This document shows, one piece after another, positions 1 through 7,208 of a stretch of DNA of 37,926 nt. A program made the position numbers and the translations under genes. Each line of letters opens with the position of its first letter. The first letter of the stretch is position 1. The DNA is from an uncultured Muribaculaceae bacterium (lineage in GTDB: Bacteria; Bacteroidota; Bacteroidia; Bacteroidales; Muribaculaceae). The stretch spans positions 1-37,926 of the forward strand of contig CAJUAT010000023.1 in NCBI GenBank assembly GCA_910584525.1, given 5' to 3'. The notes under the pieces were generated by a model. It ran no database searches. It was not told the DNA's origin and saw nothing but the letters and a program-made list of their open reading frames with translations.

Positions 1-2
1 TC

Positions 3-101
3 TATCACATCGGTCATTCACTTAAAGACCTCGGAAAGAAGCTGTTTGCCTTCTCTAAAATGGAGGTTATGACCGGGACTGAACTCATTTCTCAGCTATA
101 A
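3..101 (+). CDS. C-terminal end of an ORF6N-type protein (partial)
   Basis: An open frame enters from the left edge and ends at TAA (99-101), giving 32 residues that begin YHIGHSLKDLGKKLFAFS. This string resembles the end of ORF6N-domain (phage antirepressor/RhuM-like) proteins of Bacteroidetes, where HIGxSxKDLGKKxFAFS is typical; that is recalled family knowledge, not a search result. The start lies outside the window. Such proteins are common on prophages and integrated elements, which fits the accessory character of the following 6 kb. Confidence 0.5.
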   Translation, partial: YHIGHSLKDLGKKLFAFSKMEVMTGTELISQL

Positions 102-308
102 TTGAGTGGAAAGAAAGCCAGCGTCTAATTGTTAATAAATGTTATAAACTTGCCGAAGGAATATTCTTCCAACATAGATATAGATACTGTTTCTTTGAGT
201 GTGTCTGAGAGAGGGTACGTACTAAAAAAGGGCCAGCCAAATTTTGACCGGTCCGAACAAGTTTGTAATTTTAGGTGGCTAAAACTCAATTTCACTGTCT
301 AAAATCAT

Positions 309-354
309 CCTCCGGAGTATTCGCCAGCCATATATCTGACGAATACTCCGGAGG
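309..354 (-). terminator. Perfect 15-bp inverted repeat, likely terminator of the minus-strand run
   Basis: CCTCCGGAGTATTCG (309-323) and its exact reverse complement (340-354) flank a 16-nt loop. The hairpin sits 24 bp past the stop of the last minus-strand gene (379). Read on the minus strand it is followed by ATGATTTTAG, only weakly U-rich, so termination is an inference. The stretch 102-308 shows no gene. Confidence 0.55.
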
Positions 355-378
355 AAGCTTATGAGGATGTGCGAAAGC

Positions 379-753
379 TCAGACCGGTTCTATGTCTTCG
401 ATTTCGGGAGCGAGATTAAGTAGTGTCTTGCCGTCTATCTTGAAGTTTTCAACAAGAGCCATCGGACTATCGAACACCTCCTTTTGCTCCCTGAAATGAC
501 TATCGGTTACTACGCCTTCGCCATCGTCCATGAAATAGTAAGTCTTTCCTTTGTAGGAAAGCTCTACATCGTATCCCTGAACAGCGAAGTCGTATAGTAA
601 AACTCCCAGTGCCTTGTTAGGATATCCTTCGAAGGCTTGACCATACAACTTCTTGTTAGGCGGATACTTCTTGTTGAAAGGGTATCCACAGAGGTCGTAT
701 CCGACCCATTCTCTTGGGTCGTTTTCAGGTGTAATGGTATTGTCAGCTTCCAT
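379..753 (-). CDS. Small acidic hypothetical protein, possibly immunity-like
   Basis: This is a 124-residue acidic soluble protein with no signal peptide or membrane segment and no family I can name with certainty. Its middle (YDVELSYKGKTYYFMDDGEG) followed by NFKIDGKTLL near the C-terminus resembles small proteins encoded next to toxin-like ORFs. It begins with ATG at 753 and overlaps the preceding ORF by 11 bp, so the two are probably translationally coupled. It is the last gene before a strong hairpin. An immunity role is inferred from size, acidity and position only. Confidence 0.6.
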   Translation of the reverse strand: MEADNTITPENDPREWVGYDLCGYPFNKKYPPNKKLYGQAFEGYPNKALGVLLYDFAVQGYDVELSYKGKTYYFMDDGEGVVTDSHFREQKEVFDSPMALVENFKIDGKTLLNLAPEIEDIEPV

Positions 754-1144
754 AGTTTCTTACTTTGTGAAGGATTTTTGCCTTTGATTCATCTAAAGGA
801 CGTCCCTCGTTTTCAAATTTTCCTTTCTTGTTAAGAGTCCGCACCGGATGTCCATCTTGCCATGGATGATAATGGGGCTTGATACCATGATGATCATTGG
901 TATGAATCTCCCATAACTTCTTACCATCAGGGCCATATTTAGCAATAGCTTGCACATCATTCCCATTCTTATTGAAGATGGCATAGATGCGATTGGGGGT
1001 ATGGCTTTCTTCAGGAAGTTTTACAGATTCTTTGGCGTTCTTTTTTTGAACAATCTGAATTTCTCCGATTGTTCCTGTGGTCTTCCAGTTGCGTCCGAGT
1101 TCTGACTCAAGACTTCCGTTAGCATGTGATCCGTTTGCGCCCAT
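743..1144 (-). CDS. Small hypothetical protein overlapping DUF4417, possibly toxin-like
   Basis: The 133-residue reading assumes the ATG at 1144, which lies inside the last codons of the DUF4417 gene (26-bp overlap, different frame). The open frame extends upstream to 1264, but that part only shadows DUF4417. The C-terminal half (IYAIFNKNGNDVQAIAKYGP, then HTNDHHGIKPHYHPWQDGHP) is rich in His and has the Tyr/Gly strand pattern seen at the ends of phage- or polymorphic-toxin-related proteins; no domain is assigned. A -1/+1 frameshift making this the C-terminal domain of the DUF4417 protein is an alternative, because the overlap would fuse them in order. Confidence 0.55.
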   Translation of the reverse strand: MGANGSHANGSLESELGRNWKTTGTIGEIQIVQKKNAKESVKLPEESHTPNRIYAIFNKNGNDVQAIAKYGPDGKKLWEIHTNDHHGIKPHYHPWQDGHPVRTLNKKGKFENEGRPLDESKAKILHKVRNYGS

Positions 1145-1874
1145 TGCGAAGATTCTTAAGGTTGATATTCTCGTAATAGACGCTGATGTCCTCGCGTTCG
1201 CCCGGCATTTTGTCTCCGTAGCGAATAATGAGAATCGGCTCAAGGATTCGCAGTGCTTCCTCATATCCCTTCTTCCACAGATACATTGCCGCGTGATTAC
1301 CTTTTATTCCATTGCTATTTATGGCAATAACCGAGTGTTTGGGAATCCCAGCAAAAGCATAGGAATAGCTGGCGGGATCGGACCATGTGACATTCGCTAT
1401 CATGAATACGCCTTGTGATTGGAAGAAGGCTGTCAACGCCTTGTTCCACCAATTGTTGCAATAGTTCACGAACGGAGTCATACCAATCTTTTGAGAGAAG
1501 TCCGGTCCGACAACGCATGTGAATTTTTTGAGTGGCTCTACATATCGTTTGGGATTATGAAGTATCCTTGCGAACTTGGTATCCGGTTCGTAAAATACGA
1601 CAACGGTGTCTTTGTTGGCTCTGTTTAAGGCCTTACTAAAAGGAGTGGCCACAGATGGCAAATCAAATGGCGCTGCCTTCTGAACCTTAGGCATGGGGAA
1701 TGGCGTGGTGGAGTCTACGAACTCCAGGTCGTTTAAGATATCCTGTTTGTTAAGGATAAGGTCTCCAGTCCGGGAACTAGATTTTCTTCGTTTCTTCTGT
1801 TGCTTTTGGGAGGCGTTCTGCAATTTAGCCTCCATTCCGTCGAAGAAGCCGGGATTGAATAATTCATCTTCCAT
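1119..1874 (-). CDS. DUF4417 domain protein
   Basis: The protein has 251 residues. A basic low-complexity segment around residues 20-36 (QKQQKKRRKSSSRTG) precedes a domain that matches my recollection of DUF4417, a phage/mobile-element-associated family of unknown function: a D-x4-P-F stretch, YCNNWWNKALTAFFQSQGV in the middle, then FAGIPKHSVIAINSNG, a GYEEALRILEP helix and a terminal RYGDKMPGE. The start ATG at 1874 is the only sensible one. It is followed directly by the two small overlapping ORFs. The gap to the upstream AAA ATPase (about 180 bp) holds no minus-strand gene. Confidence 0.7.
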   Translation of the reverse strand: MEDELFNPGFFDGMEAKLQNASQKQQKKRRKSSSRTGDLILNKQDILNDLEFVDSTTPFPMPKVQKAAPFDLPSVATPFSKALNRANKDTVVVFYEPDTKFARILHNPKRYVEPLKKFTCVVGPDFSQKIGMTPFVNYCNNWWNKALTAFFQSQGVFMIANVTWSDPASYSYAFAGIPKHSVIAINSNGIKGNHAAMYLWKKGYEEALRILEPILIIRYGDKMPGEREDISVYYENINLKNLRNGRKRITC

Positions 1875-1927
1875 ATAAAAATTTTTGAAAGATTAACTAC
1901 AATCCTCGCAGAAATACGGGTGCGTTT

Positions 1928-1959
1928 ATTGTATATCACGAATTTTATTCGTAATTTTG
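1928..1959 (+). promoter_or_regulatory. Plus-strand promoter with no protein-coding gene downstream
   Basis: ATTG at 1928-1931, a 20-nt spacer, then TAATTTTG at 1952-1959 form a good Bacteroidetes promoter. All neighbouring genes are on the minus strand, so it reads into the gap containing the two hairpins described in the next entry. Confidence 0.55.
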
Positions 1960-1962
1960 CGC

Positions 1963-2053
1963 TTTGAAACCCTCGTATCCCGTTTTCTGCAAGGGATAAC
2001 GATCTCATTGGTGTCCCGTTCTCCGCCAAGAGTGGGGCACCGATTCTTTTATT
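1963..2053 (+). ncRNA. Candidate small RNA: two related stem-loops and a U tract
   Basis: About 90 nt begin a few bases after a plus-strand TAATTTTG box. Hairpin 1 is TATCCC (1976-1981) with GGGATA (1993-1998). Hairpin 2 is GGTGTCCC (2010-2017) with GGGGCACC (2034-2041), one G-U pair. Both loops start with the related string GTTYTCYGC, so the hairpins look like a tandem duplication. Hairpin 2 is followed by GATTCTTTTATT, a reasonable intrinsic terminator on the plus strand only. The RNA would end just antisense to the stop of the AAA ATPase. No ORF is present. It is a sequence-based prediction with no known family. Confidence 0.4.
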
Positions 2054-2060
2054 GCTTCAT
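2049..2060 (-). pseudogene. Start of a lost downstream partner gene (ATG, two codons, stop)
   Basis: The AAA ATPase ends ...GGTGAACCATGA. Inside that end lies a strong Shine-Dalgarno (AAGGAGGTG) and an overlapping ATG (2060-2058), but the frame reads ATG AAG CAA TAA. RloA-type ATPases are usually followed by a coupled RloB gene, so this may be the vestige of such a start. The frame beyond the stop continues for about 40 codons without a recognisable protein. Confidence 0.35.
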
Positions 2061-3397
2061 GGTTCACCTCCTTCCTTATCCGTCGTGAAAAGCAGTGACC
2101 TGAATTTTTCGCTCTCCGAATTCAAATCAATATCGGGTTCATTGGGGTCAATCGATACGAATTTTCCGGTCATATAAGCTTGACGTAATTTTATATTTTT
2201 ATGTATTTTACGAACAATAGTCTGGTCATTTTTTGTTTGACCGAATTCATCTTTTGATACAATGGCAATGGCATCGCGACGCATTTGCTCATTATCAAGC
2301 AATCCTAAAGATTGGGTCGCTACAATCAATTGTGCCCTTTTGGAGAATTTAAGGAAAAAGTTCAGTAGTAAATTCTGACTTTTTGCCTGCATTCCAGTTC
2401 CGAATTCATCGATAGCAAGCATCCAATTGCCCTTTATTGCCTTATAGAATAATGTCAAACAACGAATGAATGCCAGCGTTCCTTCGGATTGAAGACCATC
2501 CTCAAGCCTGAATTCTCCAAGAGGTGTCTTATGTGTATATTGGGTCTTAAACGATTTAATGGTTTGGAATTTGGCAATTTCTTCCTTGTCAATTTCGTCT
2601 CCATTCATTTGCAAAAGCAGTTTGCGAGCCTCTTCCGGCACTGCCTGACTTCTTTCTTCGACCTGAATATCAACTATATTCGAGTGAAAAGACCCTAGCA
2701 TTTTTATGAGCAATGAGCGCAAGGATTCATCGTGTTGCAAAGCTATCGCCACCTCTTCATCTGCCTGATCCAAATGGTATATTCTGAAGAAACTATATTT
2801 GAAATAATCGCGAATTTCGGTAAGGAGTTGACTTGCAATATTTCTAATAGAATAGGCTGCCAACACAGAGACTATTTTTGTAGTCGCTTCTTCAATTGCT
2901 TGCTTTTCTTTGGTGGATAATCCGATCCATGGCCCAAATTTTACGCTGTTCTTACCAGAGGCAACATCATATTCCCTCAAAAACACTCTGCGGGATTGAT
3001 TGCCTTTATGGTATTGGCGCATTTCCTCTCGGCTAATATAATATGGCGTCAGATTTAACTGATAATTATATCTTGTGTCGCCGATGAAGAAGAATAGGTC
3101 GAACGAGGTTTCTTTGTCTTTGCAAGCGGGATCGAAAGCAAACTGATCGTAATGCAGTTTCCCATCCAAGTCACGAGGAATTTTGAAAGCAACATTTCTC
3201 AGAAAATCCAGTGCGAATAGAATATTGGTTTTGCCACTCCCGTTTGATCCGTAAAGTAAAAGAGCCTTAAGAATTCGAGTTCCTCCAACTTCTACAATCC
3301 AATCTTCTCCATATTTCTGATATTTGGATGCTACAAAAGAGACATCCACGTTTTCGCGGATGGAATAGAAGTTTGATATACGAATCTTTTCTATCAT
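2057..3397 (-). CDS. AAA family ATPase, RloA/COG1106 type
   Basis: The 446-residue protein begins IEKIRISNFYSIRENVDVSF, the usual first strand of SMC/ABC-like ATPases. The Walker A is LYGSNGSGKTN near residue 50; the Walker B is MLAIDEFGTGM near residue 330, followed by an IVATQS switch-like strand and RRDAIAIVSKDEFGQT, the layout of RloA/COG1106 proteins from restriction and abortive-infection loci. These normally act with a second protein (RloB), an inferred Toprim-like or nuclease partner, which is absent here (see the broken start at its 3' end). The ATG at 3397 lies 4 nt after a promoter -7 box. A defensive role is inferred from the family, not shown. Confidence 0.8.
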   Translation of the reverse strand: MIEKIRISNFYSIRENVDVSFVASKYQKYGEDWIVEVGGTRILKALLLYGSNGSGKTNILFALDFLRNVAFKIPRDLDGKLHYDQFAFDPACKDKETSFDLFFFIGDTRYNYQLNLTPYYISREEMRQYHKGNQSRRVFLREYDVASGKNSVKFGPWIGLSTKEKQAIEEATTKIVSVLAAYSIRNIASQLLTEIRDYFKYSFFRIYHLDQADEEVAIALQHDESLRSLLIKMLGSFHSNIVDIQVEERSQAVPEEARKLLLQMNGDEIDKEEIAKFQTIKSFKTQYTHKTPLGEFRLEDGLQSEGTLAFIRCLTLFYKAIKGNWMLAIDEFGTGMQAKSQNLLLNFFLKFSKRAQLIVATQSLGLLDNEQMRRDAIAIVSKDEFGQTKNDQTIVRKIHKNIKLRQAYMTGKFVSIDPNEPDIDLNSESEKFRSLLFTTDKEGGEP

Positions 3398-3401
3398 GCC
3401 G

Positions 3402-3433
3402 CAAAGTCAAGCCAAATATTTCACTCCACCAAA
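3402..3433 (-). promoter_or_regulatory. Promoter of the AAA ATPase gene
   Basis: On the minus strand TTTG (3433-3430), exactly 20 nt, then TGACTTTG (3409-3402; one mismatch to TAnnTTTG). Only four bases (CGGC) separate the box from the ATG at 3397, which leaves almost no room for a 5' leader. Confidence 0.6.
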
Positions 3434-3903
3434 TTTATCTGTAGAAAACGTACAGAAAAATTATTTTCAAAATTATTTTTGCGCCCCAACTGTTCAATTC
3501 CTGTAGTGTTCCTACATATTTGAGGCCGTTTGTCCTTAAATATCCCTATTGGTTGGGCTACGCTTGGTAAGTCGCGTTTGTCTAGTCCGGAAAAGTGTTG
3601 ACCGTCAGATTCAACATTTTTCAGTAAAATGTGTGAATAAAACAAAAAATTCTGGGACGAATCCCAGATTTCGGCAATCAATGCCTGGCACAGCAGCGGA
3701 AAAAGTTTCAGTCAGATTGACGAGGAATACAATTTTGCGGTTTGGACATTGTTTACAATAGAAATGCAATCCCGGACTATCGCGGCACACGGTCAAGCAT
3801 CAGCAAATGGATGCGCCGCATGACGAGAGCAATAATTCCCGGCTCCGGATGCCGGACAACAAAGGCTATATAGTCCCCGGCAACTCCGGCACAAACGACA
3901 AAA
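3434..3903. other. Gap of about 470 bp without a convincing gene
   Basis: Short open frames exist on both strands but none has a plausible start context or a recognisable protein. The only structure seen is a small hairpin, CTGGGACGAATCCCAG, at 3652-3667. The DNA may be decayed remnants of a larger element. Confidence 0.5.
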
Positions 3904-4128
3904 ATGAAAGGAATGACAAAGAAAACCTCTCCCAAGGCCAGGCTCACGGATACCGAGTAGACCATACTGTATCTGACACGCAAGTTAAACGCCGTCACCA
4001 AAAAGATAGAGAAACTGGAGGCTGACTGGAAAAAGGCAGAGCTGCATGAAGAGTTCCAGAGTGGCGTCATCGCCGAATACAAGAAGCTTGTAAAGCCTGC
4101 GCAGTCAAAGAAATCAACTACCAAGTAG
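3904..4128 (+). pseudogene. Small helical protein gene interrupted by an amber codon
   Basis: The frame starts at ATG 3904 (MKGMTKKTSPKARLTDTE), meets TAG at 3958-3960, and continues without a stop to TAG 4126-4128 with clearly protein-like sequence (YLTRKLNAVTKKIEKLEADW, then FQSGVIAEYKKLV and a lysine-rich tail). Changing one base (TAG to CAG, Gln) would restore 74 residues of a basic coiled-coil-like protein. It could be a pseudogene, a sequencing error, a readthrough codon or a later start. Family not recognised. The interval 4129-4334 shows no gene, only a short ATGCGC hairpin near 4132-4145. Confidence 0.45.
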
Positions 4129-4334
4129 CCATGCGCTTGCGCATGTCCCGTGACCTGAGTGTCAGCGAGGCATGCGGGTTGCTTAGGGTGTTTTGTCCAA
4201 ATTTCATTGTTCTTTTTGAAGTTTGTGAGTATCGAGAGAGGCTAAACATCGGGTGACTTAATGATTCAATCGGCAGATTGGAAATATTTAGGATTTTTTG
4301 AATTACACTGCAAAGATACGGCAGTGGATTGTAT

Positions 4335-4342
4335 TAATTTTG
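4335..4342 (+). promoter_or_regulatory. -7 box of the DUF1848 gene
   Basis: TAATTTTG ends 4 nt before the ATG at 4347. No good TTTG is seen 19-20 bp upstream. As for the AAA gene, the spacing implies a leaderless or nearly leaderless transcript. Confidence 0.5.
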
Positions 4343-4346
4343 CAGA

Positions 4347-5408
4347 ATGAAACAGGAGAAGGTTCGCATATTGATGCGGGATGGTGTGGAAGTCGAGGCT
4401 TTTGCTCCGGTAGTACTGTCTGTAAGCCGGGCCACTGATATACCGGCATTTTATTCAGAATGGTTTTTCAATCGCTTGGAGGAGGGGTATTGCAAATGGC
4501 GCAATCCATTCAATGGCCTGGAAAGTTATGTATCGTTTCAGATAGTCCGGTTTATTGTTTTTTGGTCCAAAAATCCGGCTCCCTTGATTCCATACCTTGA
4601 AAGATTAAAGAGCAGAGGCATCAATTGCTATGTACAGTATACTCTCAATGATTATGAAGCTGAGAGACTGGAACCCGGTGTGCCCGATATAGAACAGTGC
4701 ATCGAGAGCTTCCGACAATTGTCGGAGGCTCTCGGGGAATATGGCGTGGTGTGGCGGTTTGATCCGTTGATTCTGACGGACAACATCGGTATCTTCGAAC
4801 TGTTGCGAAAAGTCAGCGATTTGGCAGAGATACTTCATAAGTATTCCGACACGCTCGTTTTCAGTTTTGCCGACATCGCCGGTTATCGCAAGGTAGGCCG
4901 TAATCTGACGGCGCATGGAATCAGCTATGAGGAATGGACGGAAGCAAACATGAGGGAATTTGCTTCGCGCCTCTCGCAGCTTAACAAAGAGTGCGGTTGG
5001 AATCTGAAACTGTGCACCTGCGCGGAGAAGATTGACCTGTCTGAGTTTGGGATAGAACATAGCCGTTGTGTCGATGATGAGCGCATCGCCCGCATCGCTC
5101 ATCTGGACGATGTCTTGTTGTCTGAACTCGGACTGCAAATTCACGAGCCCTCTTTCAGTCTGTTCGGAGATATTGAGGATCTTTCTCCCGGCGCCATCCG
5201 CCTTACGGAAAGTAAGTATGCCCTACGTCTCTCAAAGAGAAAAGATTCAGGCCAGCGTCAGCTTTGCGACTGTATTAATTCGAAAGACATTGGTCAGTAC
5301 GACACATGTCCTCATGGATGTCTCTACTGCTACGCCAACACGTCGCCCGAATCGGCACGCCGCAATTATTCCCGCCATAATCCCGATTCCGAAACAATAA
5401 TATGGTAA
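4347..5408 (+). CDS. DUF1848 family protein with a C-terminal Fe-S-type cysteine motif
   Basis: The 353-residue protein has the marks of DUF1848: VVLSVSRATDIPAFYSEWFF at residues 21-40, the IVFWSKNPAPL strand near 70, QYTLNDYE, WRFDPLIL near 140, and a C-terminal cysteine cluster QLCDCINSKDIGQYDTCPHG followed by CLYCYAN (CX3CX2C). The cluster and the barrel-like layout suggest a [4Fe-4S] radical-SAM-like protein; the reaction is unknown. It is a single gene with its own -7 box, and the length is normal for the family. Confidence 0.85.
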   Translation: MKQEKVRILMRDGVEVEAFAPVVLSVSRATDIPAFYSEWFFNRLEEGYCKWRNPFNGLESYVSFQIVRFIVFWSKNPAPLIPYLERLKSRGINCYVQYTLNDYEAERLEPGVPDIEQCIESFRQLSEALGEYGVVWRFDPLILTDNIGIFELLRKVSDLAEILHKYSDTLVFSFADIAGYRKVGRNLTAHGISYEEWTEANMREFASRLSQLNKECGWNLKLCTCAEKIDLSEFGIEHSRCVDDERIARIAHLDDVLLSELGLQIHEPSFSLFGDIEDLSPGAIRLTESKYALRLSKRKDSGQRQLCDCINSKDIGQYDTCPHGCLYCYANTSPESARRNYSRHNPDSETIIW

Positions 5409-5413
5409 AAAAC

Positions 5414-5512
5414 ATGAAAATGATGAAGTTGATAACATATGATTCATTGCTTGCACAGGCGTCAGAGTATATCCTGAGCTTTCCGGAGGCAAAGCAAAAT
5501 CGCTTGCCCTGA
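5414..5512 (+). CDS. Short ORF behind DUF1848, perhaps a gene remnant
   Basis: A 32-codon frame begins ATG AAA ATG ATG AAG just after the DUF1848 stop (MKMMKLITYDSLLAQASEYI, ending EAKQNRLP). It looks like the N-terminus of something cut off at 5512, shortly before the 19-bp repeat at 5568. No family is recognised. Confidence 0.25.
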   Translation: MKMMKLITYDSLLAQASEYILSFPEAKQNRLP

Positions 5513-5544
5513 GTGCCACGCGAGGGGAACATCCTACGGTATAT

Positions 5545-6219
5545 CTATCTCTCAGCGCAGGTGCCGATAAGAGCGCGTTCCTTAAATTTTCGGGGCTGCA
5601 GGGGCTCGCATAGCGACATCACCACAAAGGGCAGGCACATTGCAAAATAAGTGATGCTGAAATTGGTCAGCCGCCAATGGTGCATGAGATGTATGGACAC
5701 GTAAACATACGACAACACGGTACACAACTCCATCATTATGGCAGTCAGCGTGTAGAGCCTGTGCCTGTTGCCATTCCATAACAGTGAGAATCCTACGGCC
5801 ATAGCTGTCATGACGGCATATCCCCAACCGGGAAGCCAGAGCGTCTGCATTTGCATCGGACCGTAACCTTTGATGAAAAACACTTCCGGATCCCACAGCG
5901 CAAACGGCGCGAACGAAGCGGCAAGGGTCAAGAAGAAAACGGCTACCATTCCGGCCATTCGTTTCCATCCAATCCTGAGCCAGAAGGGCATCAGCAATAT
6001 GCCGCACGGAAGCAGAGCGACGATTCTCGTTGACCCGAGAAGACCTGCCACCACGGAGACTGCCACCCAGTGTCGTCGCAACCATGTGGCGCTTAGATGC
6101 TTGGCGCCGTAGTTGACTGCCGCAGCTGTCAGAAAGAGATTGGACATAAGATCGCTGCGGCATATCCCCTCATACCACACCGCCGGCGACATCACAAGCA
6201 GGAGCATCACAAGGGCCAT
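5545..6219 (-). pseudogene. C-terminal fragment of a polytopic membrane glycosyltransferase-like protein
   Basis: The frame encodes 224 residues with about six hydrophobic helices and motifs such as SPAVWYEGICRSDLMSNLFL and PFALWDPEVFF, reminiscent of GT-C-fold mannosyl/arabinosyltransferases (GT87/GT39-like). Such proteins are usually 400-550 residues with catalytic acids in the first loop, and that half is missing: a TAG lies in frame five codons before the first ATG (6219). The C-terminus (QPRKFKERALIGTCAER) runs through a dispersed repeat (5568-5586), so the natural end may also be lost. Confidence 0.55.
5568..5586 (+). repeat. 19-bp dispersed motif, copy A
   Basis: TAAGAGCGCGTTCCTTAAA. 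The same core occurs at 20007-20025 and, inverted, at 13289-13306. Copies A and B also share a further 20-25 bp of related sequence on the right, ending in a GGGGC..CTC stretch. Confidence 0.65.
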
Positions 6220-6364
6220 GGCCCTTCCTTGGTCCTATGAGCACCGTATGCTTTATGGGCTCAACCGCAACGGCACTGTTAGGGAAATCTGAAAGGGTTA
6301 GGAAAACATCAACATTCATATTGTCAATGGTTGGCTTTCTCTGTATATTTGTAATAATTATACC

Positions 6365-6673
6365 ATGTCTATGGGCTACATTCACATTATAATTTGCGTC
6401 CAAGAACGGAAAGTCCTCCATTTATTGTCGAATGTAGTGGATATGCCGGAATTTTCCGGCAATGGAATTCGCAGATATGTCGAATGCAATAACAAGCTTC
6501 ACCATCTCATCGTAGCAGTAAGTCCATTTTATCCTGAAGAAGGACGTGGGAAAAGAATGGATGAATTTGCGGAATCACTCGAGGAATTCAGAAAAGTGTA
6601 TTATTTTCAGAAGCATGTAGAGGATTGGGATAAAGACTATAGTTGCCAGATTCGAATTCTATCCAATAGATAG
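6365..6673 (+). CDS. Hypothetical protein
   Basis: An open frame of 102 residues; the second half (FYPEEGRGKRMDEFAESLEE, then KVYYFQKHVEDWDKDY) has a convincing charged helical composition while the start is less protein-like, so the true N-terminus may differ or be missing. No domain is recognised. It stands alone between the broken glycosyltransferase and DUF488. The stretch 6220-6364 holds nothing I can assign. Confidence 0.4.
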   Translation: MSMGYIHIIICVQERKVLHLLSNVVDMPEFSGNGIRRYVECNNKLHHLIVAVSPFYPEEGRGKRMDEFAESLEEFRKVYYFQKHVEDWDKDYSCQIRILSNR

Positions 6674-6759
6674 AGGCACATCGGAAAGTACATCTTTGTG
6701 TCCCGGGGAGTGGCTTCCGGTTGTGAACTATAGGGGATGACTGTCGTTATAAGATTACT

Positions 6760-7134
6760 ATGAAACACGAAGTTGAGATTAAACGGGCATATGATCCAGC
6801 CTCCCCCGACGATGGCTTTCGGGTATACATCGACCGACTGTGGCCGCGGGGATTGTCGCACGCCACTTTCCATTACGACCTTTGGGATAAGGAAATAGCG
6901 CCATCCACCGAGCTTAGGGAATGGTTTCATTCGTCACCCGACTCTCTTTGGCCCGAATTTGAAAGCCGATATAGAGCCGAGCTTGAAGCCAACCCGGCCT
7001 TCAAGTCTCTGCTCGCCACGATATCCGACAAACCTAAAGTAACTCTTCTATATTCCTCTCATGACCGTGCGCATAACAATGCCATAGTGGTCCGGCAACT
7101 ACTTGCCGCCGCCGGTTGGCTGCCCCGGGTATAA
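6760..7134 (+). CDS. DUF488 family protein (YeaO-like)
   Basis: The 124-residue protein has the family signature VYIDRLWPRGLSH (about residues 22-34), then LWDKEIAPSTELREWF, a central WPEFESRYRAEL helix and VTLLYSSHD (about residues 92-100) before the C-terminal helix with NNAIVVRQLL. DUF488 proteins are small cytoplasmic proteins of unknown function. Full length; the GC-richer genomic background resumes here. Confidence 0.9.
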   Translation: MKHEVEIKRAYDPASPDDGFRVYIDRLWPRGLSHATFHYDLWDKEIAPSTELREWFHSSPDSLWPEFESRYRAELEANPAFKSLLATISDKPKVTLLYSSHDRAHNNAIVVRQLLAAAGWLPRV

Positions 7135-7208
7135 AACGGGTAGGATGGTTGGAGTTTGGTGGTGTCGGAGAAAAGTATTGTTTTTGTTTATAGGATTGCG
7201 CTCTAAGC

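Noticed and set aside
1733..2029. 98-residue minus-strand ORF as an RloB gene
   Set aside because: No RloB-like motif; it runs through the hairpin region and then out of frame through DUF4417.
3777..4124. 115-residue minus-strand hydrophobic ORF
   Set aside because: Antisense of the amber-split gene, with unusual composition and no start context.
6170..6421. 83-residue minus-strand ORF as the missing N-terminus of the transferase
   Set aside because: Different frame, not hydrophobic, no resemblance to GT-C N-termini.
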